This document shows positions 12,375-25,308 of a stretch of 64,000 bases of DNA, in pieces (position 1 is the first letter of the stretch; each line of letters opens with the position of its first letter). The position numbers and the translations under genes are program-made. Origin of the DNA: Bugulina stolonifera (taxonomy: Eukaryota; Bryozoa; Gymnolaemata; Cheilostomatida; Bugulidae); the NCBI GenBank assembly GCA_935421135.1, contig OW285192.1:13657501-13721500 (forward strand), written 5' to 3'. The notes beneath the pieces were generated by a model, which was not told where the DNA came from, ran no database searches, and was given only the letters and a program-made list of their open reading frames with translations.

Positions 12375-12392
12375 GGGGGGGGGGGGGGGGGG
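12375..12392 (+). repeat. Uninterrupted run of 18 G
   Basis: A homopolymer of 18 guanines sits just before LTR copy 3. It could fold as a G-quadruplex on the plus strand. The exact length in the assembly may be unreliable. Confidence 0.8.
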
Positions 12393-12434
12393 TCCATGCT
12401 ACTTCAGCATAGGTTGGCCCCCTCACCACAATAT

Positions 12435-13430
12435 TGTGATGAAACAGTCTCCGTGGCAATGGCTTCCCTGGGCCAACCACACAAACATACATAAACATTG
12501 ACAATAACCTTATCCATATTCATTCATGCATGATGCCTTACCTTATTATACTCATTCGTGTTATCTTATTCAATCAACTTATATTGTATAATGTGTGCCT
12601 TTTATTACACTTGTCAATCAGACTATTGGAATTACACTTGTATTGTAACTTGGTTTTTCCCACATATATTGTTGGTAATTGCTTGCCCTTGTCTGATTGA
12701 ATTAAATAGAGTCTTTTGCCATTTATATTAAGTAACCTTGTGGCCGATGTTATGGATTTGACTCATAATTATATATCTTATGTTTCACACTATTGTAAGC
12801 ACATTTTGTGCCAAGGCCGACCCTTTTTATGGCCAACGTCGGGCGGAACCATCCATGTTGTTGCATCAGTTCCGGAGCCGATACCATGTCGGCCAGCCGA
12901 TACCATGTCGGGCTCTTTTGGCCCGAAGTAGATAATTTTATAGTATATAAGGCAGTACATTTTCTGTATCAAATCAGTTGTTCATTGCGCTTCAATAAAG
13001 TAACATCTCCTAACTCAAACCTATAGAGGCTTACTCTTGTAGGCGGGTAACTCTACCGGAGGATCATTAGATCCAATACGGCTCGAGTTCATCCCCATCC
13101 CCCATCTCTACACACCTTTCTCAGACTTAGGTCGATCCCAGATTCTATATGAATCTAGCGTCGGGCCTAAGATCTCGAATATACAATCTTTCATTGGACT
13201 CCTCTGGAGTATAAAGTCTACATGACCTACGTCGGTCCTGAGCTCCAATGAGTCTCGGCATCGGCCTACGCCTGATATAATATACAATATACCAATAAGA
13301 GCACATATAATAACTGTTCACTCTTTATGTAATGAGCAGAAGGTTACTTGGTTGGCCTTTACCACCTTCCAAGCCCTTCACATACTTGTAGCCCTCGGCT
13401 TCTGTATGCAACACACTCCAAAAACATTAC
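12435..13430 (+). mobile_element. Solo LTR (family L), copy 3, forward orientation
   Basis: It starts TGTGATGAAACAG and ends CATTAC. Flanking pentamers are AATAT (12430-12434) and AATAC (13431-13435), a duplication with one change. A TATA-like TATATAAGG lies near 12945 and AATAAA at 12994-12999, giving a compact U3-R-U5 layout. Two adjacent copies of AGCCGATACCATGTCGG lie in the U3 part, as in many LTR enhancers. It is about 996 bp, with no internal retroelement sequence around it. It lies at the junction of units 1 and 2. Confidence 0.8.
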
Positions 13431-13700
13431 AATACTGCTAAAATAATAGAGGCTTTAAACTAAGCTATAATAGGAAGGGGCAAACCCCTAAGAGATTGAA
13501 AGTACAATATACATGTAAATGCATCACAGCCTACAACTGTCTCTTGTAGGTTCACAGGCTATAACAATTCTGTAGATTTATCTACCCTTGCCGTTAGTTG
13601 AATTATTGAGTAGACAACCTCTTTTGTTTACAAGAAAAACTCAATAGATGTGTAGTACTTAAAAACGTTTTCCGTTTTCCAAATTTGTGTGCACATGTAG
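13431..13700 (-). mobile_element. Partial copy of the MITE seen at 24475-25308, reverse orientation
   Basis: The reverse complement aligns with about 24530-24765: shared stretches include GTTGTCTACTCA, AGATAAATCTA and the segment ending in TATTTTAGCA. The match stops exactly at the LTR copy 3 boundary, so that LTR apparently inserted into this element. The other half is not found to the left of the LTR. Confidence 0.65.
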
Positions 13701-14811
13701 CAAAAAGGTGAAAAGGATAACTAATTAATGTTATCATTTGACCATAATATGCAGTAAACAACATTTCATATCAAAACAACAGAATAGTCTTGAAATGGTT
13801 TCAACTGTACGAAAATAGAAATGGAGTACGTGCCTAAACAACTGCTCCAGCATGTTTGTCATCTGAAAGTAAATACAGCAGTTTTTTTTAAATTGTCTAT
13901 TAATATACAATACTATGTGCTTGTATAAATTATTTATAATATAATGCACAACATGAATTGTAAGTACCATGTTGTTATCTGAAAGTAAATTTATTAAACA
14001 ATGTGTGTAAAGAAGTAGGGTGCTTTCGGCATCAATGCGATGGAAGAGCAAATAATACAATGGAATACGATGGAATAAATTTTCCAATAATGCGATGGAA
14101 ATAATAATAAAAAAATAATAAAAATAGTATCGCATTATTGAATATTCATCGTATTTTCATCGCATTAATTTAAATAAAAGTCACGCATTAATGCGATGGA
14201 TGTTGTTATTTTTCACGTATTATTGCCGAACGCCTCTTAATTATGAGAAAGGCTAGGCTGGGAATTTCCAAATGAGCTCAAATAATAAAGTCAGTCAGAT
14301 TACTTTAGATTACCATCAGTTAGAGAACAAACCTTACAAATAATCTTACATAGCTCACTACTCAGCATTTTAAAATTCTATTTGAATGTTACAAAAATAT
14401 CTGCAGCTTGTTGGTTGTTGGTTCACTTGGTATCAAAATTAATCTTTGATCTATAAGTCGTAACATTCAGTCCACATGTAAATAGTGCACATTTGTATAC
14501 AGCAGTCAAATCGAGCGGAGGGATCTTCATGCGAACGAGTTTACCTGCACTGTATTGTGCATTGATCACATTGACATCTGTAATTCTATTGATCGATCAG
14601 ATCATTATGTAATAGGCTGAAGAAAGCAATGATACTGGTCCCAATTGCTTTCAGCATTGGTTATTGATAACAAAGACAGTTGAGTTAGTACACCGATAAC
14701 AAAGACGGGTACCATAAGTAACATATTATATCATTTGAATCCTCTCACCCTAAGGAACCCGTTTATGTTCATTCCAATTGTGCTATCACACCTCCAGTAA
14801 AGTTAAAATGC

Positions 14812-15438
14812 ATACGTACATACATATGTACGTACATATATACACACACACACATACATACATACATACATACATACATACATACATACATACATACATA
14901 CATACATACATACATACATACATACATACATACATACATACATACATACATACATACATACATACATACATACATACATACATACATACATACATACATA
15001 CATACATACATACATACATACATACATACATACATACATACATACATACATACATACATACATACATACATACATACATACATACATACATACATACATA
15101 CATACATACATACATACATACATACATACATACATACATACATACATACATACATACATACATACATACATACATACATACATACATACATACATACATA
15201 CATACATACATACATACATACATACATACATACATACATAAATACATACATACATACATACATACATACATACATACATACATACATACATACATACATA
15301 CATACATACATACGTACGTACGTACGTACGTACGTACGTACGTACGTACATACATACATACATACATACATACATACATACATACATACATACATACATA
15401 CATACATACATACATACATACATACATACATACATACA

Positions 15439-15470
<32 letters not shown>

Positions 15471-15565
15471 CATACATACATACATACACACATACACACC
15501 CATGCACCTACGCACATACGTACGCACCTACACACATACGTACATACGTACATGTACATACGTAC
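14812..15565. repeat. Very long (ACAT)n microsatellite with an ACGT island
   Basis: About 620 bases of nearly pure CATA tetranucleotide repeat (14853-15469) are flanked by degenerate ends. One A-for-C change sits at 15241, and a block of nine ACGT units lies at about 15313-15349. The repeat is open in several frames on both strands only because its 12-base period contains no stop; it is not coding. Confidence 0.95.
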
Positions 15566-16459
15566 ATACATACATTGTTTGCCCCACTGCAGAAGCTGTT
15601 TCGTATGTAGATGTCCGCATGCAGTGAATGCACATTTCTTAGAGCATGTATATATAAAAGCCATTGCTGGTGCTAGGAAGGGCTTCTGGACTTAGAGTGA
15701 CTTCTGTGCCACTCAACCATGCTGGAAAAGCACAGTGAAGATGCCTTCCCTACTTCAGTTTAGAAAAAAATCCTTTGCTCATAGGTTTTCTTACCTTTTT
15801 GTTACCTAGATGTTTTATATGTAACTTCTTTATAAAATAAAGTAGATATTCATGTACATGTACATATATACATGTATACTATAATGCAGACCGCTTATGA
15901 CCTCTGCTGTAAGACTCACACAGCAATAGGCTCACCTGCTTTTTGCATGCTTTTCCTTTGGTCAGCAACAGCTGTGAATCTATAAACCAAGCATGTCTAT
16001 GTCTGGAAGTGTGAACACTCGGAGTGTGAATATTTTGCTGATAAAAGTAAGTCTATTAACAGTTTTTTAAACTTTTTGGTTTCAGCATTATTATACATAA
16101 TTATTTCAAACAAATATGCCCAAGCATATTATACACGTATTGTACATTTTATGAAGTATGTGTGTTCTATGTACATTAATGTAGATGTATCTATCTACCT
16201 GTGACGATACACATACGTGTACATGGTGTACATGGTAATAGACTCTTACATTTTAACCACAGAACACAATAAAATAAAACTGTTACTGCCTTGGTGGATA
16301 TCTAAAGCAATTCTTTTTAACAGAGATACTGTGTACGTGACCTGTATGTTTACATCACTGGGCAACAATATAGAAACTGAGGTTGCCAAGGTATATTTTG
16401 CTATTTAAAAGTTTCCTATTTGTAGAAAATACTGGTATTTTCAGTTTGGCACCAATTGT

Positions 16460-16573
16460 CCAATCAGAACTGAGTTTAAAGCAGCTAAAAGTATAAAAGG
16501 GATTGATTTCTCATGAACTGCATCACTGTTGGTTCTCTAGATATCCAATTTGAGAAACAAGTCAAGTTGAAAG
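16460..16573 (+). promoter_or_regulatory. Core promoter and non-coding exon 1 of gene B
   Basis: CCAATCAG lies at 16460-16467 and TATAAAAG at 16492-16499, in the same arrangement as genes A and C. The exon 1 donor is at 16574 (GTAAGC). Confidence 0.7.
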
Positions 16574-16751
16574 GTAAGCTACGTATATTAGCATTGATTT
16601 CAATATAAAAATTTGTCGATTCCTCTTATTGATTTTATTTAAACAATAACTATTTTTAAAAAATAAAACAATTACACTATGTCCTAAGACATTATATTCT
16701 GTCTGATTAAGTTGCTATTATCCTTTTCCTCTGTTTGCTTATCCGTAGAAG

Positions 16752-18280
16752 ATGTCGAAGGTGAGCATTGCGGTCTTTTGCTTGTTCCTCGTAGTTCTCG
16801 TAGCAGAATGTCAAGTTCAAAGTAAGTAGCTATTGTACTGTACGTGTGTTACAGTGGTGGTACTGTAGTCCTGTAAAATGCATGATACCATCTCATTGTA
16901 ATGACATGTAGTACTAGATGTTTACATTCTCATTTATTGTGGCAGTTAACAGTTGGTATTCACAGCTATTGCTTTCGTTTAACCATTGATAGCTAAAACA
17001 ATTCATTGAAAACAATTCAGAAATTCAACAATGTACATCATGCAATTTTTTCACAACATTCAATTTTTTCTTTGTGATACTATACATGTGGGTGATATTA
17101 TTTATTATGGTAATTTGCTACAGTTTAGGTTATGTATAAATTTTGTAAAGGCGCAATCTCTAAAGAACAACTGATTATATGGTTGCATCACGATGAAAAG
17201 TTTTGTAAAAGAAATAGTTACACATAAAATCAAGCAACATTAATTGTTCAGTGACAGCCTATAACAAAATATTAGATAAAAAAATTTAAAAATCTTTGTC
17301 TTGGCTTTGGCAACATTTGTTTTGGTAGAAGAGAGAAATTATTTGATTTCAAGAGGAATACTTTTTCTAATTGTAGTTGACAAGTGTCTCTGCTATAAAT
17401 GGGGGAAATACTACGTGCCGGTTTCCCAACATGGATGTAAGACTTATGTGAAGCATACTGCACTCTCCATGCCCAAGATTGTTGACTGTCCTGGCAACCA
17501 AGAGTTTGACGTAAGAAAGTGCAGATGCAGACCTGCTCATCTTACTTACTGTCCAAATGGTTGTCCTATAATCTATGGACAATACAGAGCAATGAGAGGA
17601 CGTAAGTGTTTCAGTATTGCTTATATTGTAAAAGACCTTTCAGATTGCAGTTGGTTGCTCAACAGTGGTGTTAACCACAATGTGGTTAACTAAGACTGAA
17701 CTAATAGCTGGTACGTGGAAGTCAGTGGTAGGGTTTAAAGTTCAGCTTGTTGAACTTGTAACCTTATCGTTCACTGGAGCATGCCGCTATATAGAGCAAT
17801 TTGTGGTTAGCCTTTTTATTAGTAATTAGCATAAACTGAAGTCTTAAGGACTTTTAGAAGTTGAAATCTGAGGAGTCAAATAGCATGATTCCACAGCTGC
17901 AAGTATGACAGGAAAGCTGAGCTGAGCTGAGCCATAGGATCTCATGATTTAGCTACATGTAAAGTTGAGAATGTGCCATTTTTTTATCTGTGGGGCTAAT
18001 AAGTATAATGACCAAACCCGACATGCACCAGTTACACCCATGTTCACATAAATAATATTATGGCTAATCATTGTCGTAATTCATTGTCACATTATTATTT
18101 TCAATTGTAGCAAGCTGTTCTACTGGTGGATTGACTGTGACACCAGTTCCTGGAACTAATTGTCGAAAGTTCAAACAGCAATCGGGTGAATACCAACCAA
18201 TGGAGTTCACATGTCCTGGTAATCTCAAGATAAACATGGATAGTTGTAGGTGCGATGCTTACGCAAAGTGTACAGTGTAA
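16752..18280 (+). CDS. Gene B: secreted protein with two derived CBM14 domains
   Basis: Coding exons are 16752-16821, 17377-17601 and 18111-18280 (154 residues), with exon and intron phases identical to gene A. The 23-residue N-terminal coding exon gives exactly the same peptide as gene A. Domain 1 differs from A at a few sites (WGKYYVPVSQHG, TALSM, YRAMRG). Domain 2 has TVTPVPGT and AYAKC. All cysteines are kept, including the C-x-C pairs, as are the H50 and Q122 replacements of the third CBM14 cysteine. Introns are similar to those of gene A, so A and B look like the most recent whole-gene duplicates. A candidate poly(A) signal AATAAA is at 18770-18775. Confidence 0.8.
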
Positions 18281-18909
18281 GTGCAAACCCTCAACTACGA
18301 AAGGATGCCGATATTCAGACCAAACAACGATTTATGGATAAACAGTACTATACAATAATATCTTTGCTAATTGCTTGATGTAGCTCCACATAACATGTAT
18401 ACAATATAAGGGTCTAGTGAGTTGAATACTATTATGTTGTGTACTTTCACCATTTCCCAGTTGTTTACCAAATATAATGCGTAATATAAAGAATACTATG
18501 ATTTCTGTTTTAATAGCTTTTAATTCAGTGTCACGTGCCAGAATTCTGTGATTAAACCCCAAAATATTAGATAACATAAAGGCAGCACCTACAAAGAGTC
18601 CAGGTTTATAACTTGACTACTTCTTATACTTATAGCTTGTTGATAACAGTACATTGTAGATGTACATGCATATCTTGTCACAAGATGCTCACATTGTAAT
18701 AAGCTAATAACATTAGATCCAATGATATCAAGGTTGTCATTTCTATTCAACATCTACATGTACATTGTAAATAAACTTTCATTTCAATTTGCTAAGTAAA
18801 GTTTTAAGCAAAATCGTCGTTGGGATATAGAAGTCTACACTCATGAAAATTGTGCATTCAGCATAATCGAATTTCAATCAGTCCCATAGGTCAATCTGAG
18901 TACATACAT

Positions 18910-19207
18910 TGTATATATATATAAAAAACTCACCAGGCTTAAACTCCTCTGCGTGACCAACCCCTTGCAGCTTGCACTGCAAGGTGCCAGTGCTGGCCAA
19001 CTTCCTGTGAGAAAAGGTCCAGATGACATAGGTTTTGTTTGGCAGTGGTAGAGTAGTTGCCTTGAAGCCATGCTGACTTGCAAGACCTTGCAGGACTTTT
19101 ATGAGGCACAGGAGCAATTATGGTTAGATGCTCTTCCTAACACCTCCATGACTAGGAGTCGATCCTGAGATCTTCAGCATTCTAACCACTAAGCCACGCC
19201 GATCCCC
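18910..19207 (-). mobile_element. tRNA-derived SINE, reverse orientation
   Basis: On the minus strand the head reads GTGGCTTAGTGGTTAGAATGC (an A-box) and then GGATCGACTCC (a B-box), as in a tRNA. A unique body and a TATATA-rich tail follow. A 9-bp target-site duplication TACATACAT flanks it (18901-18909 and 19208-19216). It is absent from the matching place in unit 1. The element at 54670-54935 shares the phrase GCTCCTGTGC and may be of the same family. Confidence 0.85.
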
Positions 19208-20640
19208 TACATACATAGATGTACTTTTTATTAACTAACGCAATATGAAAAAATAAATAAACATATACTGCAAAAGCCTGTCTATTGCTCACCGGTAAGG
19301 CTTCATTTTTAAATGTTGCTAAGCTGGTGTAGTGGTAGTGTGTTCTCTTCACTTTACTAGGTGACTAGGTACTGTAGAGAGGCTGGTAGTTTCATGGATG
19401 TGAAACAAGTTTCTGGGTTATCACAAAGTAAATTCCTTGTCTAAACAATTTCATACTGAAGTAATAATTGTACAAGTATTAATACAGTGTTTAATGCACT
19501 GGCATAGAGCTAGAAGTGATTTTGTAGCTAGAAACTAGTATGATAGTCACCATAAAAGCTGTTAACATAAGAAACACAGTGCCAGAGAAATATTATTGAG
19601 GGAAAAATTATTTACACTTTACACACCTGTGCAGGTAGTATTTTCTGAATCATGATACTTAGACCTTCAAGTTAAGTGAAATATGTTTTATTTTTTAACC
19701 TAGACTGAAATCTGTGTGCAAAATTTAGACAATTGGATAGAGTAGAATGTCACTTAGAGATAAACATTGAAGTGAATTTCTCTCACTTCAATTTGGACAG
19801 AGAGCAAAGGGCATCTCATTTCTGGGCCGTAGGTGAGGGATCAGATAGCAGAGAGAGCAAAGACCACATGTACATGTATATTATTTACTGGTGAGGCCGA
19901 AATCTGTGTTGAACTGCTGACAGCACCTGAGTTTTGCACTAAGAGCAGCTAAACTTCAAGTAAGAGAAAACTTTGAAAACAAAATTTCAAAGTTTCTCAA
20001 GAAATGCTGATTTAGTACAAAATCGCAGATAGTCAATGCTGAACTTTCAATGCAACAGCAATACTGTTGGTCAGATTCGAGTAGATTTGCTAGTAGTTGC
20101 AATGATTGTAAGTACTAGCAAATCGCTGTTTGATGAACATGATGCACATTTGTATAATTTTTGTGTTATTATTGCAGAACTATTAAGCGTTCCTTCTGTT
20201 AAAAATATAATTTGCATTTTCATCTTTGATAGATTGGTTATTGGGCAAATCTTGATTCAAAATTAATTCTTTTCACCCTCTGCAGTTCCTTTATGTACCG
20301 GCACCAATCTGATTTGTTGACTTTTATTTTCAGTATGAATTAGTAATCTCACCCAATACTGAAGATTAATCGTATACATGTAGAGGCTCTATAAATAGAG
20401 TCTACGTATCTAATATTTTACCAATATATTGGCAGCTGTTTAGATGAACTTTTAAACCCAGAGGGAGGCTTTGTCAGCCTAAACAGAGCAAACCACCTCT
20501 CATGTGACCGAAACTTAACTAGACAGCAGCACTAACTGGCAGCAGTCAAGTGCAGAATTATTATGTATTATCTTTTTTTATTTGGGTTCCCGTGTCTGCT
20601 GAATCTATATCAAAGATAGGGGAAAGAAGATAGTACATTG
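19208..20640. other. 3' flank of gene B, non-coding
   Basis: From about 19490 it matches 10085-11120 of unit 1 and ends at the unoccupied counterpart of LTR copy 2 (about 20630). A weak tRNA-like stretch near 19330-19430 (GTAGTGGTAGTGTG) could be an old SINE. No exon was seen. Confidence 0.45.
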
Positions 20641-22475
20641 TACAATGTACATCACGGAATGCTAGCACTTAGTTCCACTAGCTCTACCCACCCTCAAGGT
20701 GTTGACTGTAGAATTGACCTTTTTTTCATACTCTTTTCTACCTTTTCGAAACAGCTGTGCCAACAACTCCAAGACTTGATGAGTGCAATGAAATTGGCTG
20801 GTCTTATCAAATATCATAAGAGAGAATTCATGAACCAATTTTACTGCTGTCATTGACTGGTTTTAGTGAAAACTTGCAATAACAAAGAAGACAACTTCTT
20901 ATAGTGGGGGCAAAATGTCACACTTTTCCTTCCACTATCTTTATTCATCTTTATGACATGCTTCATTTTAGATTTCACAAATCAATAGCATATTACGTCT
21001 AATATTTAATAATAGGTTCATTGGTGTCTGAATATCATTGCCTGACACTGAATCATCTAAATAATTAACAATAAACATTTTTTTATACCAAGATATGATT
21101 CTGTTTCGGTTACCAAACATAACCTAAGATGCAGCAGCTGCAAACTTAATGCAGGTGAAAAAGATATTGTTATCATTTGACCATAATATGCAATAAACAA
21201 CATTTGATATCAAAACAACAAAATAGTCTTGAAATGGTTTCAACTGTACGAAAATAGAAGTGGAGTACGTGCCTAAACAACTGCTCCAGCATGTTTGTCA
21301 TCTGAAAGTAAATACAGGCAGTTTTTTTTGCAAATTGTCTATTAATATACAATACTATGTGCTTGTATAAATTATATACATTGTAAGTAGCATGTTTGTC
21401 ATCTGAAAGTATGTAAATCTACCAAATTGTCTTTAAATTTTGAAGATACGATTACATATAAAATGGGTGTAAACAAGTATTCATGTAAGGGATAACATCA
21501 GCTCTTAAACTTTGTTGCAATTGAAAAAGCAGTATTTGAGAACGCCATTAAAAGTGCTTTTCCTTTACTGTAGGCTTAATAATTCCTGTATCTGAGCAAG
21601 AGAATGTTGGCCGCTGATGATCTATGCAGAACTTACCTCTTTCCTTTTTAACTAACAGCTAAATCTTGGGACTATTCTGGTCTCTGTAGTATGTGCATAT
21701 TAGTTTATCAGGCGCAATTCTGCGCTTTCATGTTCCACAATTCTTGTGAACAACATTTGATATCAAAACAACAAAATAGTCTTGAAATGGTTTCAACTGT
21801 ACGAAAATAGAAGTGGAGTACGTGCCTAAACAACTGCTCCAGCATGTTTGTCATCTGAAAGTAAATACAGGCAGTTTTTTTTTGCAAATTGTCAATAATG
21901 TACAATGTACTTGCATAAATTATTTATATGACGTACAACATGCATTGTAAGTACCATGTTTTTACCTGAAAGTAAATTTATTGAACTGTCTTTAGTTTTT
22001 GAAGACGTAATTTCATGTACAAGTATGTGTGTACAGAAGTGTTTATATAATGAATAATGTCAGCTCTTAAATTTTGCTGTGATTAAACAAATAATATTTG
22101 AGAGCTCAGTTACACTGCTGTCATATAGGCTTAATAATTCCTGGATCTGAGTGGAGGAAAATTTATTGCCTCTTTACTTTTCAACTAACAGCTAAATTTG
22201 GGACTTTAGTCGTCTCTGCAGCATGTGCAGATTATGTTATTATGTACCATTCTGTACTTTCATGTCCTATGATTATGGTGAGTAAGTTACTTAGCATTGA
22301 AAGTTACTTAGCGCTGACAGACCATCTAATCATTCAACTCTTTCCCAGTCAAGTCACAGCTACCTATTTCCTTGGGCAAATTCTTACCTCTATGTTTGCT
22401 TTTCTTTACAATATTTTCAAGTTGTGACGTTGTAATCACATATAAGAAATGTTAGCACAAACTAAGCACAGCCAG

Positions 22476-22607
22476 CTGCCGCATCTACTGCCTCATCTAC
22501 TGCCGCATCTACTGCCGCATCTACTGCCGCATCTACTGCCGCATCTACTGCCGCATCTACTGCCGCATCTACTGCCGCATCTACTGCCGCATCTACTGCC
22601 GCATCTA
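22476..22607 (+). repeat. Eleven tandem copies of a 12-bp unit CTGCCGCATCTA
   Basis: Eleven units follow each other, one with a T for G (CTGCCTCATCTA). The period is a multiple of three, so it reads as a PHLL repeat in one frame, but no gene context supports translation. Confidence 0.9.
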
Positions 22608-24240
22608 CTAAAATGTTTCAGATGTGACTATTATATACATATATATTATTTGAAGCAAGTAATGCAAAATATCATATCAGCGTTACTAGTATCAACCCCT
22701 TCTTTAGCACAGAAATAGAGTATCACCTAGAAGAATACATGTAGAACTTCATCGATGGAGCGTATACATTATATACAACCAGTATTTGTACAACAAATCG
22801 GAAAAATAATTTTAGTAGAAAATAACAATGTTGATGAATGAACTATCTCTACCAGGATATTTGATATCAATATTTTACCAGCATTTCAAACTTTGCATAC
22901 TATTTTAGTATGTATCGACAAGTTGATTGTTTATCCCACGTTTTGCCACAATTTCAGACACTTGAAAAGCAAATACCATGCAGGCTATAAAAATAAATAA
23001 CATATTATACTATCTAAGTAATAATAAGTATTGAATTTTGTGCCAAAATTAAATAATAATGTCTGAACCGTTATGGAGCAGATGGATGACAATAGTTCGA
23101 AAATGCAATATACATTATAGTTGAAGAGAAGTTGATGGACCATATGAAATGAAGTAAAGAGTAGGCAGAAGTATTTAACAAGGTAAAACAAGCATAAATT
23201 ATGGCTTTGAAAACAATTAATGTGTCTCTGAAATTATATTTTACATACATGTGCATACACTGTACATATTTCTCATGACTATATTTCAACCAATATACAA
23301 ATATCTGTATCTCACCTGTCTCCACTCTGTACGGGTGATGGGCTGTGGGATAGTAAATAACAGTAGAATATCTTAATATTGTAAGTACATGTAGGTTTGG
23401 ACTGAGGTAGTAAGGTGCATTATTTTAAAGGAAGCATGATTGTGCTACAGATAGTCTATCATCCCTTGGAATAAGCATCTCAAACAGAAACAGGGTTTTA
23501 GTATCAAAGTACCGATACATGAAGTACCAATGTAACATGGGGGAACCTGACTAGCAAATTGTGGGTGATAAATGCATATAATACAGTCATGTAGTTATAT
23601 TATTTCTACACATTTGAACCTTTTGATAATAAGAATATCACAGGTCAATAATTTATTTTTGATCTGCAATGACTTGGAATCTGTAAACTTTATGCGCATC
23701 TTAAATTGTTAACGGATGCAAAGATGTGTTGAGATTTTGCTGGTTGAGCTGAGTAGGCCTACCAACGATTGCGTGAACTTCCCTATGTCCAATTCTGACA
23801 GCACAGGTCATAATATTCTAGTTTGAATATCTTACAGAATTCGTTCAAAGACAAATAAACCTTGTACATGTACATGTATACATGTATATTATAATATTGT
23901 GGTGTTCCAGCATACCTGTCTAAGCCTCTCATGGACAGCCACACAAAACTAACTTTACATGCCCCAGTTATTATGCATGACTCTTATTACATGCTCATTG
24001 TATATCTGTTATTTTTATTATCAATAACTGCCTGGCTAGTGTGCTATACCACTATTATTCAACCAATTAGGTCTCTGTTCTTGTCTGTAGCTAATCTTAC
24101 TATTATTGCAAGTACAATTATTGTCTGATTTCTTTCTGTCTTTTTGACCATTATAATTGATGGCCGATGTCTTGGATATTTATGGTATTAATACATATTC
24201 CATTTCTCCTAATTGTAAGCACTTTTTGTGCATGGCCAAG

Positions 24241-24278
24241 GTCCGACCATGAAAAGGTTAACCTTTTCATGGTCCGAC
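24241..24278. repeat. Perfect 38-bp palindrome inside LTR copy 4
   Basis: Two 19-base arms (GTCCGACCATGAAAAGGTT and its complement) abut without a spacer. Related LTR copies have only one arm at this place. Confidence 0.9.
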
Positions 24279-24474
24279 TTTGGGCATTTTTCAGCCATCT
24301 TTTTGTGCAATTTCCAATACAATACAATACATTTGTACCTTATTGTACAGCCCGACCCCCTGTTGGCCCTTTTCCCGGAAGTTTGAATCATATGAAAGCT
24401 GGCACATTTTCTATGCTAAATCAGTTGTTGATGGCGCTCTAATAAAGCAACATCTCCTAACTCAACCTGAAGAC

Positions 24475-25308
24475 ATGCTACATGTCTATGCTACATGGAC
24501 GCACAACTTCTGAAAATATCGCAAGTTTAAAAATCAGAAAACGTTGTTAGGTGCTACGCAGAAGTTGCGTTTTTATTGTCAACAAAAGAAGTTGTCTACT
24601 CATTAATTCAACTCAAGGCAAGAGTAGATAAATCTAAGGAATTAATGTAGCCTGTAAACCTACAAAATGATAATTGAGAGTTGTGATACATTTACATTCA
24701 ACCTCTTTCGGATTAGCCCTTCTATATTGTAGTTTAAATTAAAACCTCCACTATTTTAGCAATATATCGAACACGCAGGTTGAAATATTTCTGCTCGGTG
24801 AAAACTGAAGTTCAACTAAATGCTTCCTATACGCGACGAGCACCTGAGAGGCTTGGCTTGAATTTATGGTTTAGGATGCACATGATAGTTTGACTGTCGA
24901 CTTATTTTATTTACCTTGTGTTAAGGATTGAACTTCTCCCACAGTGCATGTCTTTTGTTGGATTCATTTAAACAACATAGCTAAACAGCTTTCGTCTAGT
25001 TTGCGGTCAGTAGAATAATTATAATATAGCACAAGTTTAAATTAAATATTAAATTAATTTTATTTTATTTAATGGTTTTATTTTATTATCCTAAAAGCTA
25101 AACTTAACCGCTAGTATCTTGTCAAAGCATCTTGTCAAAGCATCTTGAATTAGCTGTAGCCAATCAACACTCGATTCGCATTTTGTAAAGTTTAAAATTT
25201 ATAGCATGCAATAAACATGCGATTTCGCAAAATTTCAACATCAGTAATCACAAAATGCAAAATTATGCATTTCGCATAAATTTTGCATCCATGTAGCATG
25301 ATGCCCTT
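24475..25308 (+). mobile_element. MITE-like element nested in LTR copy 4
   Basis: Sister LTR copies are continuous across this point. The ends carry short inverted repeats (CATGCTACATGGAYGCA near 24487 and its inverse near 25280-25300). A partial relative lies at 13431-13700. No transposase is encoded. The inner part contains a TTTTATTTTATTTAATGG-type AT block and a tandem CATCTTGTCAAAG duplication. Exact ends and target duplication are uncertain. Confidence 0.65.

Larger units (their letters stand above)
13740..21090 (+). repeat. Tandem segmental unit 2 (contains gene B)
   Basis: It starts with the module matching 4865-5010 and ends with the counterpart of 11940-12310. Relative to unit 1, much of the upstream part (about 14200-15560) is replaced by an ACAT microsatellite, and a SINE has entered at 18910. 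Boundaries are approximate. Confidence 0.8.

Noticed and set aside
14769..15695. Long ORFs on both strands made of repeating YIHT or CMYV residues
   Set aside because: They are translations of the ACAT microsatellite, open only because the 12-base period has no stop codon.
22098..22427. Plus-strand ORF of 109 codons in unit 3
   Set aside because: The matching regions of units 1 and 2 do not keep the frame, so it is probably chance.
22449..22718. Plus-strand ORF with PHLL repeats
   Set aside because: It is a 12-bp minisatellite with random flanks and no gene context.
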